Source: Knufia peltigerae (taxonomy: Eukaryota > Ascomycota > Eurotiomycetes > Chaetothyriales > Trichomeriaceae). Taken from it: a stretch of DNA of 64,000 nucleotides. The stretch spans positions 80,748 to 144,747 of the forward strand of contig JAPDRN010000091.1 of assembly GCA_030247855.1 (NCBI GenBank), read 5' to 3'. The notes beneath the pieces were generated by a model. The model saw only the letters and a list, made by a program, of their open reading frames with translations. It did no database searches and was not told the origin of the DNA. The position numbers and the translations under genes were made by a program. Of this stretch, positions 11,201 through 21,435 are shown in pieces. Positions within the stretch are counted from its first letter, which is position 1. Every line of letters begins with the position of its first letter.

Positions 11201-14200
11201 TACATAATAGAGCCGAAATTGGTAAGATGTCCAAGGCATATCATTGTAAAGATGCATTTTCTTTTACTCTACTCCGTAACAATCTCCTCGTAACATCTTT
11301 TGATCATGGGAGGCCTGTTACACGAATCCGTACCGTACCGAGTTGATGAACGAAGTTGCCTTAGCGTGGCGTAACCGTCCCAGCACCCCAATATTTCCCG
11401 TAGGATAAATAACCCTTGGTACAAGTTATCTTTGCCAGAAGAGGATAGTGATGCGGACAGTGGCGTTTGTTTTAAAGCCGTTTGTGGTGTTTTTTTGGTT
11501 TCAAAAAAGACAAAAACAATAAGCAGGGCCTGAAAACACCTACTCTCAAGTAGGAAAGTATTTCAGGAACAGGAATGACAGGCCTCCTTGGTTACCTACA
11601 AGTAAATACGCAAGGCCCTGGGTGGGAGATTTCAATTTCATGTGGCTGGGACGGCAAAGCGAGCCATGCAATCTAAAAAAGTGTGACTGTACGAGAAAAG
11701 ATCATTGAGGCGTGCCACCGACGAAGACAGACAATGCGAGTTTTCGTTTAGCCAGCTACTCGGTATGATGCCTAGGAAGTTTGTTTGTTCCCCACCGTAC
11801 GAGGAAGTTGTGTAAGGGAGGGCGAGCAGTGAACTTGACTACTGTACGGGGTCATCCGTAGGTAGCTTGGACTTCTCTGAAAGAAACTCGGACTCTCGGT
11901 CTCTGAACTCGTGCGAAGATTTGCTGTCTTTGATTCAAAGTCACAAGGTTCAAGGTTGTTTCTGGACGGGAGGAGAGGGGAGGGGGTGTTTTGGTTTTGC
12001 GCGCTCGCAACATGTAGTACACTTTTATGCCTAGTTTCGCTCGCGGTCCCGGGGGCCTTGGGGATGCGGCTTGGGAGGGGGCAAAAGTGTGACGAACATC
12101 CAAAGCCGAAAGCGCCGAGTGACGGGGCCTGATGATGTTAGCTGAAAAAAAAAACAAGGTGGTGAAAGCTAGCAGAGGGATCAAAGGCCAAGGTCCAACG
12201 CCCCCGTCGTTGCTCGTGCTCGTACTCGTACTGCGTACCCGTACAGGGGGAGGGTTGGCCACTGGTTTTGAAAAAAGCGGCCAGATATTTTTGATTTCCA
12301 ATAACTTACCACCTGGGTACCCCGTAGGCAACTAAAAAAAAGGGACGGAGACGGAAGGAAAAGAGAGAGTACGACGTGTTTGTTTCCGTACTCCGAACGA
12401 ACGAACGAACAAAGACGACGACGACGTCCGAGCCGAGTTGACGTACATACTTACTTCTCGGACGACGGAAAGTCACTGGCAAGGGTGAATTTCTTTCCGG
12501 ATACCCGCCAAGACCCGACCGCGACCGCGCTTTTCTAGCTTTTGGAAATGGACTGGATGGATCAAGGATATCCCGGATACTCTACCCCGTAGAGAGGGTC
12601 TGATCTGATGCTGGGATTGTGAAATGGAGACAAAAGACATTGGAATGATAAAGTACGCATGGTACGCACGGGACGCGAATAACACGCCTTCTTTTTGAAC
12701 AATACACCCGACTTTGTAAGTAAAGACACGGCACACGGCATGCGGCACACCACGCCACGCCATGACATGCATACAAATCGAGTGTTTTTGGCTATCGAAT
12801 GGCTAGCTTTGAGACTCCGTTACTCCGTATGAGGTTAATCGAAGGAACCGGAAGTCAGGACGAGCCGAAGCGGTCGCGGAAGAATAAAAGAAGGAATTCA
12901 ACGATCCTTGTGTTGCCGCCAGTCAAGTTTTGTGGCCTTGAGGTCCTGGAATCAATCCTTGATCCTTGACTGTCCTGCCAGGAATACCCGGTGAGGATGG
13001 ATGGGGATCATGCATGCACAATCCCAAAAGAAAAAGGTGGTCGATGGATGAAACACCGTTCAAAGATGCGCCATATCCGTTTATGGAGTACGGGATATGT
13101 ACTGTAGCGAATGTACTCCGTACGTCCTACCCTATGTATCCTTTTTTGTTGTTTTGTTGTGTTTGTCTCGTCTCCTTTCGAAGGAATCGGCCTTGCACAT
13201 GCACCGTGCATCATCTACACAGCCCGGTCCTTGCTTGGATGGAGGAATGAATGCATGAGACCCACGGAGTAGGTAGGTTAGCTTTGTCTCCCCCTGTATG
13301 TACTCATACGGTACGGGTACTATGGAGTAGGCGGATTCCTTTTCATGTTCCCAACACACCTTCCTTTTTCTCTCTTTGGTAGTTCGGTGGATTGTTCCGC
13401 TCAGTAATGGAGTAACGGTGTCAGGCAGGACAGGATTTTCCAAATGACCGCTAAAGGATCCTTTCGCTACTTTTTGTCGCTGCAAGGCTTAGTGCTTTCT
13501 GTTGTAGGATGATCGACAGGGGGAAGGGGAAGGGGGGGGCCTCGGGACGACCAAGACATATAGACGACGACGCAGACGAAGACGCGGAAAGCATACAACG
13601 ACAACCGAAGACAACACATCCATGTCGACATTACGAGGACAAGATGATGGTGGTTTGACGAAAAGGATTCAACAACATACGACTCCGCTTTCATCTGGAC
13701 AATGGCGTGTACGCGGTGGACTCGGACGTGTACTTGGTGCGGGTACGGGGATGAGGAACGAGTACATTGGTTTGATCCACTGCTAAGGTATATCCTGGTT
13801 AGGAGAAAACGCTACATGCCCTACAGGATCTCTAGATACCCTTGATGCTATAGGCTATGCACACTGATATTACAGCAGAGGAACAACAGCTTAAGTGCAT
13901 GTGACACTGGACAACGATCACACACTCCTTGTCAGGGGCGTGTTTGTAGGTTTTCATTTGTTGGCAAGAGAAGGATGGTGACACGGCAACAGGTCCTAGA
14001 TGTATTTGATTTTGCGAAGCCATCTCGAAGGTCATTTGGGTATCACCGCCATGTGAAGATCCATTTTGTTTAAACAGTACACTCATCCCTACCTACGGTA
14101 GATAGGTTCGGAGGGGGAACAGTGTAAGTGGTTATTTGCAGTCACGAACCACTCACAAGGAACCCCTTTTGGACACTCTTATGGCCAGGCGACTTTTTTT

Positions 14201-14554
14201 TGTTTTGCAATCCGAAAATCCCAACGTGGATTGTATGGTCACGAAGGAACACTGTCAACGAGTCACTATGACGATGATGGACTGCAAGAATGGAATGGAC
14301 AGAGACAAATATCGCTGAACTTTAGGTATTCAAACATGAAAATCTGGACTGACAAAAGATGGCTCTCAAAAAAATCGACGCTGCGATTCGCTTCTCATTC
14401 TATCTCTCCCCTACTACCTGATGCGGGTGTCGGTGTTCTTTTTTTTCTCTCCCCTTTCCATCACATCTACATTGACAATTCACCCTTTTCGAGGATACCA
14501 AGAGTAGTTGAAAAAAAAAGTGAAAAAGTTCTCTGTTCAAGGGGTTTTTTTTGA
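8297..14554. other. 6.2 kb gene-poor intergenic region
   Basis: No frame in this stretch has a recognisable domain. It carries many copies of TACGGAGTA or its complement (for example 9508, 9709, two overlapping at 9880-9895, 10882, 11270, 12821, 13114), poly-pyrimidine and poly-purine tracts and short microsatellites such as GAAC and GAC runs near 12398-12426. A short direct repeat of GTGCGAATCA lies near 9920. A 3' end for the CIA30 gene and the downstream region of the aminotransferase must lie at its two edges. A decayed gene near 8600-8880 on the minus strand is possible but not shown. Confidence 0.5.
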
Positions 14555-15937
14555 TCAAATCTTTACACTCCATGGATGATCCTCATCGCCATACTGTATA
14601 CCCTCGATCCAACCCTTCATTCGGAGAGCGATCTCCCCCGCCTCCTCGGTCGGCTTCAGGCCGCAATCCAGCATGCGGTCCCTCCAGGAGATCTTCCTCA
14701 CGGGCGCCACGATGGCGGCGGTGCCGGCGCCGAACACCTCGATCAACCGTCCGTCGGCCTCGGCGTCGGCGAGTTCCTGCATCTTGACGTACCGCTCCAC
14801 GACCTTCCACCCTTCGGGCTCGAGTCGCTCGCGGGCCAGGGCGAGCACCGAGTCCCGCGTGACGCCTTCGAGGATGGTCCCGTCCAGGGGGGCCGTCAAG
14901 AGTTCCTTTTGTCCCGTCTCCTTGTTCTTGATGCACACAAACAGGTTCATGGTGCCGACCTCGGTGATGAACTCTTCGGGCCCAAACAGCCACAGGTTCT
15001 GGTGGAGACCCTTTTTCGCGGCCTTGAGTTGCGGCACGATGCACGGCGCGTAGTTGGCGCCGAGTTTCTTGTCGCCCACGCCCCCCGGCCACGCGCGGAC
15101 GGCGTAGTCGGTGGCCTCCAGGGAGATGGCCTTGAACCCGGTCGGGTAGTAGGGCCCCACGGGCGACGCGATCACGTAGAGCAGGGCAGAGCCCGGTGGG
15201 CCGACCCCCAGCGTCCGCTGCGTCCCGATCAGCGTCGGGCGGATGTACAGTGAATAACCCTTTTCGGACGAGATGAACCTCTCGTCCATCCGGCACAGTC
15301 GGCCGATCAGCTCCGTCAGTTTGTCCCCGTCGAAGGTGGGCAGGGCGATGCGGGCGGCCGACTTGTTCATGCGGGCCATGTTCTTGTCCGGGCGGAAAAG
15401 TCGCAGCGAATCGTCCTTGGCGCACTTGTACGCCTTCATCCCCTCGAAGCATTCAAAGGCGTAGTGGAATACGCATGTCGCCGGGTCGAGGGAGAGGTTC
15501 TGGTAAGGTGTGATTCTCGGTGCCAGCCAGCCTTGTCCGGCCGTCCATTCGATAGATAGCATGTGGTCTATATGGCACAATAGAGTAAGTTCTTGTACTT
15601 TTTCAAATTTCTGCATCTTGGCGGCATGGGTCACTCTTTTTCCTTTCTAACACGTGTGTGTTGTTCCTCCCAACGTACCTGTAAACGTCCTCCCAAAGAC
15701 GAGATCTTGATTCGCCACGAGGGATTTGGGGGTGATTGTTTCTGTGACTTCGACCTTTGACGGGTCGATTCCCGGTAGCTTGGATTGGAGGTCATCGTCG
15801 AGTGCCAGAGCTTCTAGCCTCCTGCGGGACAGTGAGAATTGTCTGGACGCGAGTGATATCCGTGTGGAGGATGGTGTGAATGTTGCTTTTGTAAGACTTC
15901 GTGCGCAGGGCGTGCGCAATAGCCGAGGGAGTGACAT
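14555..15937 (-). CDS. Branched-chain amino acid aminotransferase, probably mitochondrial
   Basis: Class IV PLP aminotransferase that interconverts leucine, isoleucine and valine with their 2-oxo acids. Exon 1 is 15937-15679 and exon 2 is 15567-14555, separated by a 111-nt intron, giving 423 residues. The splice joins VFGRTFTG to DHMLSIEWTAGQGW. Seen in the sequence: FHYAFECFEGMKAYK, the PLP lysine in GVGDKKLGANYAP (about residue 251) and the EVGTMNLF segment typical of the family. The N-terminus chosen at 15937 (MSLPRLLRTPCARSL) is basic, Ser/Arg-rich and free of acids for about 40 residues, as in a mitochondrial presequence. An in-frame start 19 codons upstream exists but would spoil that. 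Exon 2 is strongly GC-biased at third positions, so long meaningless frames overlap it. Confidence 0.93.
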
Positions 15938-16615
15938 GGTGTGTATTTCAGTAACTGCGGAGGGACGACCAGAGAGGGAGGAGAGGGAGAACAAGGGACG
16001 CCGGTGAGGGTGAGGACGCGCTGCGCAGTATATTTGTCAAGACGCAGACAGTGGCTATCTTGTAGTGTTGTAGAATGTCAATTGGAAGGGCGCCGGGGGT
16101 TGTACCGAGTAGATGTACGGAGTAGGTGATTCATATCTCTACAAAGACCTCGAACGACTCGATAATACAAAAATGTCCCCCGGCAATCGGAGGTTCGGCA
16201 CTTGGCGCCGCCAGGAACATCTAATCACGTAGAGAAACAAGGGCAAAAGGCCCATGAACGCCGGCGATAACCGTCAATGGCCCGTAGCTTCAAAGTACTA
16301 CTCATAGGTACTCCGTATGACTGTGATAACTTGCCCCCGGAGTTTTCCAAGTATCCCCGAAAGCGGCGACCAAGTTCCATGAATTGCTGACGAGATCAAG
16401 CCCAACACAGCATCTACTGAATGGGGTATTCGATATCAATTTGTATTCTGTACTTTTATATGTTATTCACATGTTGTAAGGAAAACATTCTGCATTACTA
16501 TTTTCGTGACGCATGACTCGCGTAGCGACGAATGCGGTGTTGAATCTCGTCGAGGTACTCCGTGGGAACCCCCAAGGTGGAACATATATCGCTGTTTGCC
16601 TATGTCGGTCATTGA
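15938..16615. other. Intergenic region between aminotransferase and SurE-like genes
   Basis: Contains the aminotransferase promoter on the minus strand and the 3' flank of the SurE-like gene. Copies of the TACGGAGTA motif occur at 16116 and 16309 (as TACTCCGTA). No gene seen. Confidence 0.5.
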
Positions 16616-17806
16616 CTACTCATGTCGAACCGGGTATAGAGCTTCCAGTTGTTCATCTAATGAGACTGTTAGCTCAGCCAGCCTGCACCAAATTCTTTGT
16701 CATAGCTCTTACCAGTCAGTTCGTTTCTAACTCTGACTCTCATCTTTGAGTCGGGGTTCTCAAAAGCCACGACTGAAGTCATAGCGGCACGAAGAGCAGC
16801 TTGGTCATGCCCAACAGGAGCATCGTAGTCGATGCTAAAGACAGACACGGAGCCATAGCAGCCTCCATTCACCACAGGGGTCTCTCCGGGCAAGGCACAA
16901 TTGCCGTTGATGCACCGATTGAGCGCAGCCGTCACCTTATTGCCATACTTAAACAAGCCTGTCGTGGCGTTGTAGACGGCTTTGTCAGTGAAGGCACCAC
17001 CATTAAGTCGAGTCTGGATGAGAGGCGGCGCCACACAAGAATCATTCGTAAGCGATGTGATGAACGGGAAATTCACGCTACAAGGTCGGCGGTCAGCATG
17101 CTGTGGAAGAATGGAAGTGAGAAAAGACCTACTTCAGTCCATAACCGAGTGGCATCAGCCGCTTCCCGGGCGCGGTACCGTTGACCAGTGCATTCACGAC
17201 ACTGACAGCCAGTTGAGCATGGATAGTAGCCGGATCAGGTTGGCCAGACTTAGTCGTCTCGTTGATCCAGGTGTAGGCACGTTGTTCACTGTTGCCTCCG
17301 GAGTAAGAGATGGCAGGAAGATTTCGTCCAACAGCACCATATGTTCCACCCATCGTCCCAGACAAGGTATAGAGGAATGGTCCCAGATTGGTGCCGTAAT
17401 TTGGTCCGCCAACATAGAGATCGATGCTTCTATTGCCGTAGTAATTCGGGAGGACAAAGTCCAGGGCAACAAATGTGCATGCCGCCGGGGTGCCATTGTA
17501 ATACCAAATATCTGGATCATTCGGATCACGACCGAGCGAGGGAGCACCAGCCGGAATGAGGTCGTACTCGGAAGGCCTCTCAAGTTTGTTTGAACTCGTG
17601 AATGATGATCGACCACCTTGACCGCTTTCGTCATCTGCTGGCGCAACAATCAAAACTTGGTGTCCCGATGCTTTCAGAAGACGGTAGAACTCTCGAAGTT
17701 GAGCACTTCCGAAACCATCATCATTTCCCATAAGGATATTGATGGCGGAAGAGGTGCCGACGAGGCCACAGGCCGCAAAGACGGCAGAGAGAGTTGAGAG
17801 CTTCAT
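16616..17806 (-). CDS. Secreted SurE-like acid phosphatase / nucleotidase
   Basis: Three exons: 17806-17133, 17077-16713 and 16656-16616, giving 359 residues. The protein begins with a signal peptide (MKLSTLSAVFAACGLVGTSSA) followed directly by INILMGNDDGF, the metal-binding NDDG motif of the SurE fold at residues 28-31. SGQGGRSSF, YYNGTPAACTFVALD and GPNYGTNLG are further family blocks. SurE proteins are metal-dependent phosphatases acting on nucleoside monophosphates; fungal secreted members are annotated as acid phosphatases. The second intron (56 nt, GTAAGA, CTAAC branch, TTAG) replaces a chance read-through and gives the C-terminus NELTDEQLEALYPVRHE. Potential N-glycosylation sequons (for example NRS, NGT, NET, NAT) fit secretion. 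Confidence 0.9.
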
Positions 17807-18360
17807 GCTGGTAGGCGTCTTAGTGTTGCGCTGGACACGGCGACCGATTCATCAGAGCAGAAGCTACAACGCCCAGTAAAGCAAGCACTGGCAAGCGAGC
17901 AATGTCTCGTGCTTTATAGCTTCATTGGGACGGCTCATACTGGAGCTCTCGCCGGACGACAGGTCAAGCTCTCTAAGATCTGCACATCTCGTCATATCGT
18001 TGGCGGAACTTGATTGTATGGTGGTATCCGTTGTATCCATCGACATGCCACATTCCGGAAGTAGCTTAGTCCCTTGTAGAGATGATTGGCTGTGATAAGA
18101 GATTCGGCGACCTGCGATCGCTTGGGGTTATGTAGGTACGAGGAAGACGACTCGCATCCCAAAGCCTCAGGAACAGTCGGCACTTCCTAAAACCTCGGCT
18201 ACTCGTATGCACGTTGGAAGGAGTGACTCTGTGAACTATTGCTGTCTTCAACGAGACCCACGAAGCCATTTTAAGTAAGCTTAACCATTCAACTATCCCA
18301 AGACGTCTTCGTCTGAATGCCCTAATTCGGCTAAAATGCTGCTCCCAACCGACGACTAAC
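17807..18360. other. Intergenic region between SurE-like and SCY1 genes
   Basis: Promoter of the SurE-like gene and 3' flank of SCY1; both genes run leftward. No separate gene, repeat or RNA seen. Confidence 0.5.
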
Positions 18361-21090
18361 TTATAGCAGTGACTCGTATTTGTCCAAGCCCGACTTCTTT
18401 GGTTGTACAGACGGTTGAGAGGTAGTTTGCGGTTGTAGTATATTCGTTGAGGCTCCAATAGGAGGCGGCGATGCCGTTCCAACATGATAGTTCGGCTGCT
18501 GCCTTTGTGGCCAGGCATTTGTTTGCAAATTGGACTGTGGTGGAGGTGCTATACTTGGAGACCATCCTGGATTCTGCCCAGGCCTCGAGCCTGGAGGCGG
18601 TGGAAGCTGCCATGCATTATTCGAAGTCGGCGGTGGTGATGCGATAGATTGTGCAGGTCGTGGAGACATATGTGATGACGGTTGGAGAACCTGAGGCTGA
18701 CTCGCCATGGGAGCAGAAGATGCGCCCCATATTGAAGAAGAGGATTGTTGGGGCTGCAAACTCGGGAATGTTGATGCGCTGATATCGGGTGTGATAGATC
18801 GAGACGCAGGCTGTGGTTGCAACGTGGCGAGATTTGAAAGGGGATTACCTGAAGGGGGTGGACTTTTGGTCTGAGTGTTGGCCGAAGACCATGAGAATGA
18901 AGGTGGGTTACGAGTCAGCCTTTCTCCCTCAGAAAGAGCACCAGCGAAAACATCATTACTCTGAGTGCCTTTACCCCCAAGAACCAGCTTCTCAAAGTCC
19001 TCTTCTGGACTGAGCTCGCCGTTCCTAACGGCACCGGTGTTAGTGTTTGTGAACGTGATGCTAGTCCGAGACTCTCCTGGCCGGGTGGAAGACATTTCTT
19101 GCAATTTGCGCATCTGCTCACGTTCAATCTTTGCCGTCAGAGACTTGATGACATCCATGTAAGCCTTGAACTGGGAGAGGTTGAGAAGAGGTCCTAGGCC
19201 GAAGATCCATAGAATAGGCATTACTTCAATGGCCAGGAAGTCGGTGTCAGCAACTGTGCCAACCTGCCGAAAAACCTTGAGGGCAGCCATCATGACAGCT
19301 GGTTCTTTTGTTTTTATGTTGTTCAGTAACGGAACTACTTTCTCCTGCATGGTAAACTTGTCAAGGTTAGAAACATTCCTGTCAGGTTTCTCCTGCTGGT
19401 TTGAGCCCGTGAAGTCATCATCACTTGTGTTCATCTTGTGGATTGAAACACCGCAGAGAACTGCAAGGGCCTCAAGACCACGAACTTTGATGGCAAGACT
19501 ACTTGTTTTGCTGAAAACATTGGCGACCACAGGGAAGAGGTCGTGCTTGACTGTGGAAAAGTCAATGAGAGGTAACACAACCGGCAAGGTCTGCAAAGCT
19601 GCATCGGTCAGGGAATGTGTTGGTGATTCCATCGCAACATGAACAATGGGTAAGACGTCCTCCTTGAATTGTCGGGCCGAGCAGTTGTCGGCAACGAGTT
19701 GAATGTTATTGAGCACTGCCAATAATGCGGCCTCCTTGCTGGTGTCACGTTCCTCTGACTTGGCTTTAGAAAGAAAAATATCTCTCATCCTTGGAAGAAT
19801 CTTATCTGAGACAACTTCTTTGCCGGACGGAATGACTTTGATGATATGGAAGATGTTCTGCATGATCAACGGCAGCAATTCTTTGTCCTTCATCTCGTCC
19901 AGAAGAACACTCAGAATCTTCTTCTCAAGCACCGAGGGTGGAAATTGAGGCATGACTCGACCGAGGCCTTTCATGAACTGTGATTTTTCCGCAGGTGTCT
20001 TCGCAGGTAGAGCGTCAAGGAACCTGATGGTATTGACCAAGATGTTATCGAAGTATTCAGACTGTTGAAACTCTGTCGCGGTCAATCGTTGTGCAGGCCT
20101 TCTGGCGAGCATGCGTGGGAGTGTGACATTGAGTTCTCTTGGCAAAGTACCTTCGGAGAGGTAATTGTTGGAGCCAGATGGGAGCATGGAAGGAGTGTTG
20201 AAGATCTTTCTATAGGTGGATTGGTTCCCATGCGTTTCAATAGGGGATCGATGGGGCTTTCTGTAGCAGGCTAGAATGACAAGCCCGAGTGAGAAGATGT
20301 CCGCAGAGAAATTAATGTTGGAATCAAGGACAAAGTCAGGGGAGGTATAGTCGAGCTCAAGCTGCACCATGCGTGGAAGCCGAGAATCGTGGTAGAGGAC
20401 TTCCGAGAGTGATATCTGTGGAACTGCTTGATGTCCCTCTGCTCCATCCGCTGGACCAGCAAAACCTAGCCCAGATATCTTCCAATCAGACTTCGCGTTG
20501 ATCATAATGGCATCCGGTGTCAGATTGCCATGTACCAACTTGGCCGAGTCATGCAAGAATTCCAATCCTTTGGCAACCTGTAGGAGGCCTTTCTGGACCT
20601 CTAGCTCGTCTATTTCGATATCCTGGAGAGCTCGAGAGGTGTTTGCGTCATAGGAAGTAGACCTCGAATAGCCGCTACCACTTCTGCTTTCAGAGCGATC
20701 TTTCTGAGCAAGAGCCGCAGATAATGAACACACGACTGGTTCAGTTGCGAACATAAGGCCGCCATTCCGGGTCTCTTCCACTGGCTCTACCAGTTGTAGG
20801 ACCGAAGGGTGACGCAGACGGGCAAGGATGCTGGCCTCCTTTTTCAGTCTCTCGATAACTTCATCCTGAATCTTGCGAATCGATGTCGAACTAGTTGCAC
20901 GTGCTCCAAAACCAGAACTGTTGATATCTAGAGATTTCCGTTCGAAGACAAAGACAGATGCTTGAGCACCTGTGCTCTTCTTCTTCGCATCAAATAGTGT
21001 CCATGGCCCGATAGTTGCGGAAGATTGTTTCGAAATTTCATAGTTGGAGCCGATATTGGATGTGAAAGACTTGAAAGCGGATGCGAACAT
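18361..21090 (-). CDS. SCY1: Scy1-like pseudokinase
   Basis: Single exon, 909 residues. The N-terminal third is a kinase-like domain opening with the SNYEISKQSSATIGPWTLF segment typical of SCYL2/Scy1 proteins. The catalytic HRD motif is replaced by HGN (VHGNLTPDAIMIN) and the DFG motif by SGLGF, so a classic phosphotransfer site is lacking. The middle is helical and HEAT-like (PLIMQNIFHIIKVIP, VLPIVHVAMESP). The C-terminal 250 residues are Pro/Ser/Gln-rich and probably disordered. Family members work as adaptors in clathrin and Golgi/endosome traffic; a role here is inferred from homology. The gene shares a 345-base intergenic region with the divergent DPP3 gene. Confidence 0.92.
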   Translation of the reverse strand: MFASAFKSFTSNIGSNYEISKQSSATIGPWTLFDAKKKSTGAQASVFVFERKSLDINSSGFGARATSSTSIRKIQDEVIERLKKEASILARLRHPSVLQLVEPVEETRNGGLMFATEPVVCSLSAALAQKDRSESRSGSGYSRSTSYDANTSRALQDIEIDELEVQKGLLQVAKGLEFLHDSAKLVHGNLTPDAIMINAKSDWKISGLGFAGPADGAEGHQAVPQISLSEVLYHDSRLPRMVQLELDYTSPDFVLDSNINFSADIFSLGLVILACYRKPHRSPIETHGNQSTYRKIFNTPSMLPSGSNNYLSEGTLPRELNVTLPRMLARRPAQRLTATEFQQSEYFDNILVNTIRFLDALPAKTPAEKSQFMKGLGRVMPQFPPSVLEKKILSVLLDEMKDKELLPLIMQNIFHIIKVIPSGKEVVSDKILPRMRDIFLSKAKSEERDTSKEAALLAVLNNIQLVADNCSARQFKEDVLPIVHVAMESPTHSLTDAALQTLPVVLPLIDFSTVKHDLFPVVANVFSKTSSLAIKVRGLEALAVLCGVSIHKMNTSDDDFTGSNQQEKPDRNVSNLDKFTMQEKVVPLLNNIKTKEPAVMMAALKVFRQVGTVADTDFLAIEVMPILWIFGLGPLLNLSQFKAYMDVIKSLTAKIEREQMRKLQEMSSTRPGESRTSITFTNTNTGAVRNGELSPEEDFEKLVLGGKGTQSNDVFAGALSEGERLTRNPPSFSWSSANTQTKSPPPSGNPLSNLATLQPQPASRSITPDISASTFPSLQPQQSSSSIWGASSAPMASQPQVLQPSSHMSPRPAQSIASPPPTSNNAWQLPPPPGSRPGQNPGWSPSIAPPPQSNLQTNAWPQRQQPNYHVGTASPPPIGASTNILQPQTTSQPSVQPKKSGLDKYESLL

Positions 21091-21435
21091 CGCAGCCTTG
21101 TTGACAATTTTGCAGTCGAAGGCTACCAGAAAATTGATTAATAACTTTGATTGATGTCAAGTTTCCATGCTAGAATGTATCTCGGTCTTCTTCGACTTGG
21201 AACTCTTTGAGATTTGGCGTTAGACAGACACATACGTCGATGAAACTCGTGGAGGCTGAAGAGAGCAATGAATGGCACGTTCCACTTTCCTGGAAACGGT
21301 CGCCACACCTTCCTCTTTAGCAGCACAGCCTCGTCATGTCGGTTCGCAGCCTCGCGGGGACGCTCATCATCGACCTGCCTGCACCTGCTCGTGGTAGACT
21401 GACTGACCGTTCGTTTTACTTACATCTACTCGTAC
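21091..21435. promoter_or_regulatory. Divergent promoter region of SCY1 and DPP3
   Basis: Only 345 bases separate the start codons of two genes transcribed away from each other, so both promoters lie here. An ATG at 21336 opens a frame that overlaps the DPP3 start in another frame; it matters only if the DPP3 transcript begins upstream of it. No clear TATA element was found. Confidence 0.6.

Noticed and set aside
14576..15452. Long frames of 225 and 289 codons overlapping the aminotransferase
   Set aside because: They arise from GC-rich third positions of the true gene, have Arg/Gly/His-rich products without domains, and the aminotransferase motifs lie in the other frame.
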